A stretch of 64,000 bases of DNA from assembly GCA_012845835.1 (NCBI GenBank), contig JABAKD010000023.1, positions 7,887,147-7,951,146 of the forward strand. Direction: 5' to 3'. Position numbers and translations under genes: made by a program. The notes beneath the pieces are model-generated. The model was given only the letters and a program-made list of their open reading frames with translations. It did no database searches and was not told where the DNA came from. Positions 53,060 through 63,142 of the stretch are shown here, piece by piece. The stretch's first letter is position 1. Each line of letters opens with the position of its first letter. Source of the DNA: Undaria pinnatifida. Lineage: Eukaryota; Sar; Phaeophyceae; Laminariales; Alariaceae.

Positions 53060-53225
53060 AACCAGGCTATCGGGTAGTCTTATCGAGTAGTCTAGTTATT
53101 GAGCATAGTCAGGCTATCGAGCAAGTCGGGCTATCGAGTAGTCTGGCTATCTAGCAGTCGGATTGTTGGGTAATCGGAATATTGACGACAGCTGGGCTGT
53201 CGGGTTACTGTCAGATTACTGGTGG
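53060..53225. repeat. Degenerate 20-25 bp tandem repeat
   Basis: Words of the type GGCTATCGAGTAGTC recur six to eight times with small changes. Confidence 0.75.
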
Positions 53226-53635
53226 TGGAGTAAGCAAGACTCGGTGTATCCAGTAGCAGGGCCTATATAGAGTAAAGCCGAGCTTGGGTACCTGCTACAA
53301 GCTAGGCAATCTGTTCTCTTTTCCCTCGAACATATTGCAAGAGCACCGTACAATTCCACACGTTTTGTGTATGACGAGCTTGTGTTGTTGCACACAGTCG
53401 CTTCGAGAGACGGATAGTGCTACGTCAAGGCGGTCGCGTGGCCGCAGTGCCTAGGAAGTATACGGGCGGAGCAGGGAAGATAAACGTGCCTCCGCCACAA
53501 GTTCGACACACAAAACACGACCGTCACATGCCCTCCGACATGTGTTGTTACGACGCAGAGGACGCATGCTAGGGTGGAGGGCGCACAACGCTTTCCCTGG
53601 GCCCTGCTTACCCGAGGAGCTCCTCCGTACACCTT
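53226..53635. other. Unassigned downstream sequence
   Basis: No gene recognised. Confidence 0.3.
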
Positions 53636-53639
53636 CCAA

Positions 53640-54152
53640 AACCTGACTCGGGAGGGAGCTCTGTACGTCTCCCAAAACCTGACTTGGGGGGGGGGGGGGG
53701 GGGGGCGAAAGCGCTATGTTGCTTACCCAATATACAAAATCATGGCCTAGGGTAAAGTCTTACTACGGTAGCCCCCCCAACATTTCTTGAACGAAATCGC
53801 CGTTTTTGAAACCAGCTCCCGGCCGTATCTCCTGGCATACGGTGAGCCTTGCCATTCCGACGCTCATCGATCGATGGTCCTATGCAAACAAGAAACTCAT
53901 GAAGATCACGTTTTCATGATGCCACTCTTCCTTGTGCCGAGACGTCGTGAAAGCTTCGTTAGAGAAGATCGCTGGTTCTTAGGGGGGGCTAAATATATCG
54001 TAGAACCAGTCGGTATTACAAGGTGCATATATATGTCGAAAACAAGAAAAAAACGAAACTCCGACGATTTGGGGTTAAGGTAGCCCAGTCATTCACCGTT
54101 TTTTTTCAAACAAAACGTGGTATACCATACATCGCTCTATCGTAACACGCTT
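53640..54152 (-). mobile_element. F1 MITE interrupted by F2
   Basis: GGGAGCTCTGTACGTCTCCC with a poly-G, CATGGCCTAGGGTA before the insert. CGACGATTTGGGGTTAAGG, CAGTCATTC and CTCTATCGTAACACGC after it. Confidence 0.75.
53757..54012 (+). mobile_element. F2 MITE nested in F1
   Basis: GTCTTACTACGGTAGCCCCC left end, GGGGGGGCTAAATATATCGT right end, interior GAAACCAGCTCCCGGCCGTA and CATCGATCGATGGTCC. Confidence 0.85.
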
Positions 54153-54433
54153 CTTTTGCGGCTCTTCTTTGCGATGGCTAGGGGTCGCTCGCGCGGGCAA
54201 CCCCCCCGCTCCCCCCCTTTCCTTTCGACCTTAAGATTCCGTGCCGTTTTGATTCGTCAGCACAAAACCGCCATGCCCTTGTGGGCAAACGCTTCAGCAA
54301 ACAAATGCAGACTCAAAACGGTTCTTGGTGAGGATTCAGTCATGCTACGGTACGGTTTCCGCCTTTCTTGCCAAAAGTATTTTGAACGAGGTAGGGCTTC
54401 TAACACCGTGTTGAGCTTTCGTAATGCATGATT

Positions 54434-54719
54434 GACGCGTGCTACGACAGAGGTGCGCCGTTTTTTTTTACTGAGGTTCCTCAATTTTGGAGCTCAAGAA
54501 CTTTCCCAAAAAACAAATTTTTGGAGGAAAAAAAACAGATATCTGCTACACCGTGACCGGATGAAAAGTCCCATGGCCTATGTACACGACGAGAGAACCT
54601 TACGGGAAAACAAACAGCTTTTTTTTTTTTCCCGACGGCTTTGGGTTAAGGAGCCCTCTGTCAGTTCAGAAAACATTTCAGATAAAATGTGCTACCTCTG
54701 ACTATCGTAGCATGCGTCT
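54434..54719 (-). mobile_element. F1 MITE, full length
   Basis: GACGCGTGCTACGACAGAGG to ACTATCGTAGCATGCGTC with complete interior. Confidence 0.9.
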
Positions 54720-54774
54720 TTTTCGGGTGATAGATATATTTGCTTCACGGCAATCCGATAGTGAGGATGATTCT

Positions 54775-54860
54775 GAGGTACAGAGTCACTCGGGCGAGTG
54801 TGTCTCGAACTCGGTGGTGAAAAAGGGTGGTACCGCCCCCCCCCCCCCCCTCCCCCAGCC
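54775..54860. mobile_element. F3 fragment with poly-C
   Basis: GTACAGAGTCACTCGGGCGA, GTGTGTCTCGAACTCGG, then GGTGGTACCGCC and a C run. Confidence 0.6.
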
Positions 54861-55027
54861 CCTCCCTAGCACAGTCTTGGTGTACAGCAGAGGGCGTACC
54901 ATTAGCATTTTCTGGTGAACTTCTCACTCGTAGAGCAGGTGCGTACACATCACCTGCCCCAAGTGCATCGCGAGAGACAAACCCAAGGCCTAGACATACA
55001 AACAGCTCTTTTAGCGAAAAAAAAACA

Positions 55028-55239
55028 GGCTTTATCACGGGTCACGGTCGCGTCAACCGAGGTTCTAGCCCGTTTCGACCCGTGAGATATGAAAACCTTT
55101 GACCCGAGCCGACCCGACCCGCGACCGGTCCCGTGATATTTGAAACACCTCTTTTGACCCGACCCCACTCGCCCCGCGAAGGCTTGAGAACCTCCTGGCA
55201 TGATCGCCGGGTCGGGTCGTGACCCGTGTATAAGCCCTG
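55028..55239. mobile_element. F7: GACCC-rich element with inverted ends
   Basis: Left GGCTTTATCACGGGTCACGG, right GGGTCGTGACCCGTGTATAA then GCCC; read inward the ends match. Interior GACCCGAGCCGACCCGACCC. It sits in front of an F1 3' end. Confidence 0.75.
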
Positions 55240-55354
55240 AAAAACAAAATGGCATTTTTCGATCGTTTTTGGGCTAAGGATGGGTTGAGGAATCCCGTCG
55301 AATCCAGAAAAGAAACGGTCTTGAAACGTGTTACCCGTGTCTCGCAGCACGCGC
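55240..55354 (-). mobile_element. F1 MITE fragment
   Basis: GATCGTTTTTGGGCTAAGGA, ATCCCGTCGAATCCAG, terminus GTGTCTCGCAGCACGCGCC. Confidence 0.65.
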
Positions 55355-56885
55355 CTACCCTTGGTTCTTGGGGTAAAATGCACCTACCTGGCAATAGCGC
55401 GTGTAGGATCGTTTGTGCACTGGCGCAAACGTATGCTTTGAACGTCTATTCCGTTTCCGATGGCAGTCGAATCACGTCCCGGCGATAACGCGGGATCGTT
55501 CATTTTTGTTCACCTCGGTGCATACCCCCAGGCTGATATCAATACACTGTGGTACTACGTATTAACGAAACACGCTTTGATGAATATCTCGGTTAATATA
55601 TATCGCGGCTTCTTGCCGTCCAGGCACAGTGGCTCGCATGGTTCGCTGTCGAGTCCGTCATTATAGGTGTCTTTTTATGTGATGCCCATCCACCACGCAA
55701 ATACCGCTCATACAGATATTTTGTGGGACGGACTCCAACTAACGGTGCCCTTCGAAGAGAGTTATGTGGTGTAGCGCGGGTGAAATCGCTTCTACCTCCG
55801 GCTTCATAAGAAATCTAGAGTGCCTAGAGTGCAATAGCAGCCCTACGGCGGGCGTACCACGATTGAAGAGCGCCCGAAGACAAGAGAATCCGGGACTTAA
55901 GAGCGGTCTAATCGGCATGTTTCGTCTGTACTTGAAGTGATAATGTCCCACCCACTACAGATAATGATACCAATGTGTACTTTAGGGCGCTTGTTTCGGC
56001 TTGCCACGGGGCGCTCTTGAATATGGGTACCCTCACTGTATATTGTCAACAACGATGGGGCCTTGAACAGGTCCTGTTGGGCTTGTATCCCCCGGTGTAT
56101 TTGGGATCCTCCCAGTTCTGTCTGTCGCTCCGGCGGTCTACGTCAAGCGGTCGATGAGGGGGTTACGGGGTTGTCGGTGTTGGGAAGCGTTATCCTTATG
56201 GTTTCCGGCTCCTCTATTCATCTTCCCTTTGGCTTGCTGCCTAGATATAAGGCCGACATTACAACCATTGCTCGAACGGAACGACATAGGACAGGCAGAC
56301 AGTGGACGGCAGTGACAAGGCGGGGAGTCCTGCCTGGACCACCACCGCCGTCACTTAAATTCTCGCGTTTCGGCAGTGATGGCCTTGGCACGAATGTGAC
56401 GTCTACACTATCACGTTGTTTCACCCCAGTCATGACATGGTATCAAGTCGAACCTATAGTGTACATCCACCTAAGGACGGCGCACCCTATAACCTCTGTT
56501 ATTATTGACATAGTAGTAGCGTGGTATGCCTCGAAACCTACTATAAGTTTGAAGTTACTGCCTCGAGCACAATGCCATGGGGGTCCTTTGTTTTGAATCA
56601 AACCAACCTGCACAGAAGGACCTGGCGTGTGTTCGCAAAGTTCGACGCGAGTAGACGAGGAGTGGAAACGATATGCTCTTCTCGCGGCGGCAACGAAGGG
56701 GCGTGAACTGTAGTTGTTTTTTTCGGGGGGGAGGGAGAGCCTGCTTTATATAGACTCCAGATCTGAGTTTTGCCACTTGGTGGGGAAAGGGAGAGAAAGG
56801 AAGAGAGGTAAAAAAATTGCAGGTTAATAGACGGGACGGGCAAAAAAACACCACTGAGGTCACTGCACTGCTGTATCCGCGAGAC
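55355..56885. other. Unassigned downstream sequence
   Basis: The longest open frame is 56063-56596 (+, 177 codons); it shows no family I recognise and no flanking splice or coding support. Treated as chance. Confidence 0.3.
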
Positions 56886-56889
56886 GGGG

Positions 56890-57075
56890 AAGGATGGCAC
56901 AAAAAAAGCAATCTTCACGTGTTTTCTTGTTTGCCAAGGAAGGGCTGTCGAACCATCACGTCGGGGTGGCAAGGGGGACACCGCATTTCACGAGACACAG
57001 CCCGAAGCTGGATTATAAACCAGCAATTTCGTTAAAGGGAGATTTGGGGAGGCTACACCTTAGAACGAGTCGTAC
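56890..57075 (-). mobile_element. F2 MITE fragment
   Basis: CTTGTTTGCCAAGGAAGGGC, ACCATCACGTCGGGGTGGCA, AACCAGCAATTTCGTTAAAG and GGGGAGGCTACACCTTAGAA. Confidence 0.7.
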
Positions 57076-57082
57076 AGCAGTA

Positions 57083-57390
57083 GGTCGCCCCGGTGGCGTA
57101 TCAGTCTATCCAAGAGCTTGGTATATGTCAGTTTCGTGAATTCGAGCCCCGCCAAGTGCATACTCGTATAAAGTCGTTGGTACTTTTCCATGTGCGCAAG
57201 TGGACTTGCGGAAAGCGCGAGAACGTGAGTTAGCAACACTCGATGAAAAATCGACGAGCAGTGGGATTGCTGAACCCTATGCGCGATAAAAATTGAAGGC
57301 AAGAACCGGGGGGGGAGAAGGGACGATACCTGTGACCACGGCTTGTCCAGAAGAAGCTGGGAAGTAAAAGTGTAGAAAAATAAAAGTTAT
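57083..57390 (+). mobile_element. tRNA-derived SINE, copy 2
   Basis: Box A-like TGGCGTATCAGT, box B-like GAATTCGAGCCCCGC, body GTGGACTTGCGGAAAGCGCG and CCCTATGCGCGATAAAAATT, ending in AAAAATAAAAG. Starts a few bases after an F2 end. Confidence 0.85.
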
Positions 57391-57654
57391 ACTACTGTAT
57401 ATAATAGGCCCGCCAACAAGCAGCTCCTACTTGGAGTGAGCCAGGGACGCTTTGTGACACAACCCATTGAACAGCCTTGAGCACATTAATATAGTGCTAC
57501 AGAGCTCGCCGCTGAGCACGTTTTTTCTTGGCCCAATTCTCTTGCCGCCCAAAATTGGGCATGGTTTTCTTTTTGGGCTCATTCCTGTTAGCGGGCCTGT
57601 ACTGTAACAACTGGTAAGTTCCTTCGGATATCTCCTTCATATATATAAAAAAAT
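57391..57654. other. Unassigned downstream sequence
   Basis: No gene recognised. Confidence 0.3.
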
Positions 57655-59505
57655 TAAAACACTGACGATTCGCATTTCTCCCTCTCGTGCTCAACGGCGG
57701 TGATATTGATTGACCACATCACCTCGGCTGTTGTATTTGGCTATAATATAGACTATGCATCTCCTTATAATTAGCGATGTCAGAAAATATTGGTAACTAC
57801 ATGATTGTACATTTCGATTGAAATATTCTATTTTTCGATCCATGTATAACATCAAACTATGAAGCTTCAACACGTTGTTTACTACCAGGTACACCTCAAC
57901 ACTGGGTTGCATACCACATCTAACATCAAACCTTCTAGAACAATAAACGTTACCAGGCAGGTGATATAAAGGGATGTCTTCTTGATACAACTGCCAGATT
58001 TGTCCCCTTTAATATTAAAAGGATTTAAAGTTTCCGCGCACATATTGAAATGCGCCCCCCCCCCCCTTCCCCCCCCCCCCAATCCCTCTTGTTCAAACGC
58101 CCCACCTAAAATCCAAATCTACCAGAGTAGTACACACTACCAGCCAGCTGATGTCATCTCATTATTTTTCTAGCCGTCCATGCCGTAGCTCGCCAACTCA
58201 TTTCCGCCCTCCTCCCCCACTTTTTTTTATTTTTTCCCTGTCCAGTTTGTTCAAACGCCCCACTTACAATCGAAATCGGTCAGAGTAGTGAACACTTTTA
58301 CGCGATTGATATCACGTCACTATCTTTGTAGCCATCCATGACATCGTTTAGACCCAGCACCACGCCTATAGCAAGCCCCTGCATATATGATTAATACGCG
58401 CGATCGGAGTATCACACACAATCTTGCAAATACGGGTTTCGATCAAATATTTGATCTCACAGCTGGAGTGTATTTCAATATTATATGTTACCTAAACCTC
58501 TTCAAAACCCTCCCCCCCCCCCCCTCTTTCCCAGCTTTCCCAGCTCTCTCTTGCTCAAATGCCCCACATCATATCGAAATCCGCCAGAGTTATAGACACT
58601 TCCACGCACTGGATATCACCTCAATATCTTTCTAGAGCCATCCATGCCGCTGCTGCAATTTCCACCCCCCCCCCGCCCCCAACGCCCCGTCCTTCCCCAC
58701 CACCCGTACCATCGCCTAGACCCAGCACCACGTGTATAGCAAACCCCTACATCAATGCGACCTGAAGCCCTTCCCCCCCCCACCCCCCCCCCCCCCCCGC
58801 CCCCTCCGCCACCCCCCCACGTCCCCAACCCCTCCCCCCCACCCCCAGCCCCTCGAGCACTCCGCCCTCTACTCACTGGTTGTACGACTTGCAGGATATA
58901 CATGATAAACCGGTGCATTCTTTCCAAAACCGTCACATGTATCCCCTTAAAGTATGAATAGTTTCCACGCACATATTGAGCCGCCCCGCCCGTAGCCCGC
59001 CCCCCCCCCCCCCATGATAAATTGGTGCATTCTTTCCAATACCGTTAGGCTTATCCCCTTGAATTATTCATAGTTTCCACGCACAAATTGAGCTGCCCCA
59101 CCCGTCCCCCTTCCCTTCCCCCCCCCACCCCTGCTCCCCTTTTGATCAAAACCAGGCTCCCACGTCCTTCAAAACTCTGCCGTCCCCTCACCGGTTATTC
59201 GACTTACAGGATTGACTTGATAAACTGATACATTTCCTTCCACAGTTAGTTGTCATATTTTGTCCCCCTCAGAAACGGGTTTTACAGTGTTTTCCGCGCA
59301 CAGGCTGACTAACATCACCCTGTTGACACTGATAGCTGCACTGTAGTGTTGCAAGGGAAGTCGCCGACCTGTATCCTTAATGAGGACACACAACCCGTAA
59401 TACACGCAATCGGAGTATCACACACAGCTTGCTAAGATGATTTTCGACAAAATATTCGAATCTCACGGCTGGATGGAGTGTATTTTTATTTTTTTATAAT
59501 ATAAA
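57655..59505 (+). repeat. R1 interspersed repeat, copy B
   Basis: Colinear with copy A at 10570-12065 in the same orientation: CACTGACGATTCGCATTTCT, TTAGCGATGTCAGAAAATAT, CATACCACATCTAACATCAA, TACCAGGCAGGTGATATAAA, several poly-C tracts, CTAGACCCAGCACCACG (twice), GGAAGTCGCCGACCTGTATC, GGAGTGTATTTTTATT. Longer than copy A through extra internal units. Confidence 0.8.
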
Positions 59506-59509
59506 AAAA

Positions 59510-59860
59510 TGATAACGTCGGCTGTGAGTACGACCGATTCGATGATTAAAAAAACTCAACTTTTGAAGATCTACACCTCATCTATGATACCACCATGCAG
59601 ATGTGGTGTTTGTGAATTACACCTAATAATGGTTGCTACTACACAGCAGTTGCAGCATATTTTTTACGGGAGGTCGTTCGCGCGTGTTTTCCTAGTTAGA
59701 ACCCCCCCCCCACCACGTGCATCTTGAAGTCTAGTGGGATGCTTTCCACGATGATAGGCAGTGAAGGGGTCTTCACGGTTTCATGCTGCCAGCACTGCTG
59801 GGGTTTGCCTTCACCAAACAAGCCGAGTTCCGAGAAGCGTAAGCCGTCGGCATCATATAT
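59510..59860. other. Unassigned downstream sequence
   Basis: No gene recognised. Confidence 0.3.
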
Positions 59861-60205
59861 GCCGGTCGCCCCGGTGGCGTATCAGGTTATCCTCGAGCCT
59901 GGTATAGACTGTAGACTAGTCTATAGGTCAATTTCGTGAGTTCGAGCCCCGCCGAGTGCGTAGTGTAGACTACTCGTATAAGTTCGTGGGGACTTTTTCT
60001 TGTGCACGAGTTGACTTGCGGAAAGCGCGAGAAGAGCGTGAATTAGCTACACTCGATGGATAATTGGCGAGCAGTGGGAATGCTGAACCCTATGCGCGAC
60101 AAAAATCCAAGGCAACAACCGGGAGGAGAAGGGACGACACCTGTGACGACGGCTTGTCCAGAAACTAAAAAGTAGGTGTGTGTGAAAAAACAAAAACAAA
60201 AAACA
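59861..60205 (+). mobile_element. tRNA-derived SINE, copy 3, with two short insertions
   Basis: Box A TGGCGTATCAGG, box B GAGTTCGAGCCCCGC, body TTGACTTGCGGAAAGCGCG, A-rich CAAAAACAAA tail. Relative to copies 1 and 2 it has an extra GTAGACTAGTCTAT in the head (59911-59924) and GTGTAGACTA after the box B region (about 59962-59971). Confidence 0.85.
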
Positions 60206-61685
60206 GGGTGGGAGATACGGCAGTGCACGTACTGCTGATGTATACCTGGCAGTATATTTCTGGGCTGGCACTACAGCAGTACCTGGTACTACTGCTATAC
60301 AGCTTGCTTGCTGATGTTGCTGGCATGGCACGACCATTATCTCTCAACAACGAGCTCATTTTTTGGGGTCGTGTGGGCTTGAATCTCTGTTTTGTTCCGT
60401 GGGTTATTATTTGCTCAAAATAATTTCTCCTGCGTGACAACTCAAAACTGCAGGTATCTGCTCGCTCACTGCTGTCATTCGTTCACTCAGTCAGTCGCTT
60501 ACTCACATGATAGCTCTAACCGTAGTAGATGCACCTATACATGACCTGTAGGTTTTCGGGTCAGATAAAGCGATTGTGTGTTAGAGCCAGAAGGTTGGGA
60601 TTCTTCCGTGGGGCAGGGAGTGCTCTTTACCTCGTGTACGTACACGTACAGCAGCCGTGTGTACTTTCGATATCATGTTTTCGTTTCCTCGTGGTGTAGT
60701 CTAGACTAACGGTTTTAGCAATTAATTACTATCTTCGAATTTCCTTCGAGGCTGTCTGTCTTTCTTCACGCACAGCATGTATCTGGCAGGTATGCGGTGT
60801 CCTGTGGGCATGGTAGTAGTCTAGACTAAAGTAGTACCGTCTAAAGACTGTGGTTGTAGCTCATTTTTCTCGCTTTTGATTACGTAGACTAGTCTAACGT
60901 TACGGAAATTGGGCGTGCCCCTGCGAAGAATGGTAGATTTCTGCCATTGTTTCAGGCGGGTATGTACACGCGCCGGCACCGGCGAGAATGCGACCAGCAC
61001 ACTGGCACCTTCACCATACATACGCCGTACTGCCGCAGCCTTACCGTGAGCGTAGCTTCAACGTGTTCATCGTGTGTTACGCCACATACATGCTGTTTTT
61101 CCAGGTTTTGGCTGTCGTACAACCAAATCGCAATTTAGACTTTATTATTATAACCTTTTTTCAGAAAATAGGTTGATAAAACGTACATTATAATTACGAC
61201 CAACTATATAGCGTACCGAGTATCAGGTAGGTGATTATGCAGATACGATAATTATCTCGTTGCTTCCGTTGCAAGTACAGTATACGATGATTCCGCGAAT
61301 GTCCGAGATAGGAGAGTCGAGGAAATCGTGAGTGTATAGTGGAACCTACGCACTCGAGTATGCGAGTTAATGTGAGAACAACAACATCAGCCGACCAGAC
61401 GGCGGCAACAGGCACAACTCCGCGTATCTATCATACAACTACTTCTACTGGTTGTTCCCATCGATGCCAAGTGAATTTACGGCCTACGCACTGGTGTGCC
61501 CGGCACCCGGCACCACTCAACAACCGGCGCTATATAGGGGTCTCGACTGCGTTGTAGCACAAGGCTGCTACTGGTTGTCACTTGGTATCTATCACACACG
61601 TACGTGCGTTTTGCCTCTTGAATGCTTGATTTACGTTCGGAACGCACGGCCGGGCAGCCAGCGGTGGAGATGTTTTTTGGTAACA
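60206..61685. other. Unassigned downstream sequence with TAGTCTAGACTA palindromes
   Basis: TAGTCTAGACTA at 60697-60708 and 60817-60828, and TAGACTAGTCTA at 60885-60896. No gene recognised. Confidence 0.4.
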
Positions 61686-61689
61686 ACAG

Positions 61690-61786
61690 CTGCAGCAAAT
61701 GCTCTTAATAGCAGCAGTTAATATTAGCAGCAGTGATGCCTCTTCAATAGCAGCAGTTAATAGTAGCAGCAGTGATGCCTCTTCAT
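61690..61786. repeat. 42-bp tandem duplication
   Basis: AGCAGCAGTTAATA and AGCAGCAGTGATGCCTCTTC occur twice in order. Confidence 0.85.
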
Positions 61787-61989
61787 GCATGGTACCGGTA
61801 CTTTTAATACTACGTACACTACCACCACTGCTGTGTGCCTGATAGTCCGCAGCCTGCCCTCTTTTTTATACATGTGACCCCCAACGTCAACAGCATTCAG
61901 AGCCCCGTGGGTAACACCACGCATAACAGAGACACGAGGAAACACACCGTCCGTTACACCACACAGCATACAAAAACAGCTACATGATA

Positions 61990-63140
61990 CAGTCGTCCCC
62001 GCTTTAAAGACGCTCGGCTTAAGTCAACTCCCCGCTATAAAGACGACATTTTTTACAGAACCATGGTGGCCCGCAGATAGGACATACAGTAGGGGGGTGT
62101 CGTTTTTTCTCCAATTCCATTCCACGGCCCCCCCAAAATTCATCTCGCGAAGCTGCTCAGACAGCGGTCTGCTGCTTTCGACGCTGCTACCTGTGGGTAT
62201 GGAGAGATTCCTCCCGTCTACTGGCGGGTCGTCTGCCGCCGGCTTGAGGCCGTGTGGTGAACCAACGTGCACGACAAAGTCTATGCTTGTGTCATCGATT
62301 CATGAGTGCCCTTGCGGGCGACCCATGCACGCGTATTGCGGTCGCGAATCGCTATTCCTTCTTTCGAGAACCGTTCATTCGTTTACACATGAAACTCAAG
62401 TCAAGCGTAGAGCGAAGGGGAGGGGTGAGGTGCAGTCCACCCTTCGTGATGCATGGAAGTCGTAGTTTGGGAGTGCCGTTCTTTGGGCTAAGGTCGCTGG
62501 TGCGATCTGTGATTTTGCTTCGCTCGGCAAACATGTTGCATGCTCTGCGTGGATTCGGTTTTTAAAACTGCAGTGGAGTGAGCTCTCTTTGTTTCAGCGT
62601 TGTGTGTGTTTCGTGCTTCATGGTGTTATTTTTCCCCTGTACTCGAGCTGTGTGGTTTCGGGCGCAGGTGGCTCTCTGGTTGGTACGTGACGTTCAAACG
62701 GCAGTACGCATATTTTTCATGTGGTGACTACATCAAGCGTAGGCTTCAGAGGAGTGATTTTCAAGCGGGCCAACGAGAGACTAAATGTACTCGAATACAG
62801 GTTCCCTTGTTTGTAAATACGAACGCAAAGCACGCGCAGTCCACACACGCAAGTAGTCTATGTGCAGCGCCAAGGTTGTAGTTTCTCAGGTTGGCGCGGG
62901 TGGAGGTGATGTCCGCGAAAACTTAAATTCTACATACCTACAACGGCGTGGTGATTCTTTTTCGGCGTTTGCCTGTCATGCCAGTATTCCTGCTGAAATG
63001 GCGCGTCGTTTGACGTAGGTTACGTCTCCGTTGACCCCGGGGAAGGGGAGATATTGTCCCCGGAAAGTTAAAGACGATTCCCCGGGTTAAAGACGCCCTG
63101 AAAAAAAAAACCATGTGCGTCTTTAAAGCGGGGTCGACTG
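61990..63140. mobile_element. TA-flanked pogo/mariner-like element, about 1.15 kb
   Basis: The left end CAGTCGTCCCCGCTTTAAAG and the right end, read inward, CAGTCGACCCCGCTTTAAAG are terminal inverted repeats of about 24 bp, with TA on both sides (61988-61989, 63141-63142). Related AAAGACG words repeat subterminally at about 62030 and 63070-63100. TA duplication plus a CAGT start fits the Tc1/mariner/pogo superfamily (inferred). Confidence 0.85.
62097..62465 (+). CDS. Cys/His-rich ORF inside the pogo-like element (partial, putative)
   Basis: A 122-codon frame. Residues around 52-84 read RPCGEPTCTTKSMLVSSIHE then CPCGRPMHAYCGR, a C-x4-C ... H-x-C-x-C-x4-H-x2-C pattern typical of a small zinc-binding domain of the kind found at the ends of transposase-related proteins. 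There is no DDE catalytic region in the element, so it may be a remnant or an accessory ORF. The true start and any introns are unknown. Confidence 0.4.
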   Translation: MSFFLQFHSTAPPKFISRSCSDSGLLLSTLLPVGMERFLPSTGGSSAAGLRPCGEPTCTTKSMLVSSIHECPCGRPMHAYCGRESLFLLSRTVHSFTHETQVKRRAKGRGEVQSTLRDAWKS

Positions 63141-63142
63141 TA

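Noticed and set aside
56063-56596. 177-codon ORF as a second gene
   Set aside because: No recognisable domain, no splice or codon support, and a competing frame on the other strand overlaps its end.
59861-59950. Functional tRNA genes at the SINE heads
   Set aside because: The heads have box A and B words but no foldable acceptor stem, and are followed by a conserved SINE body and tail.
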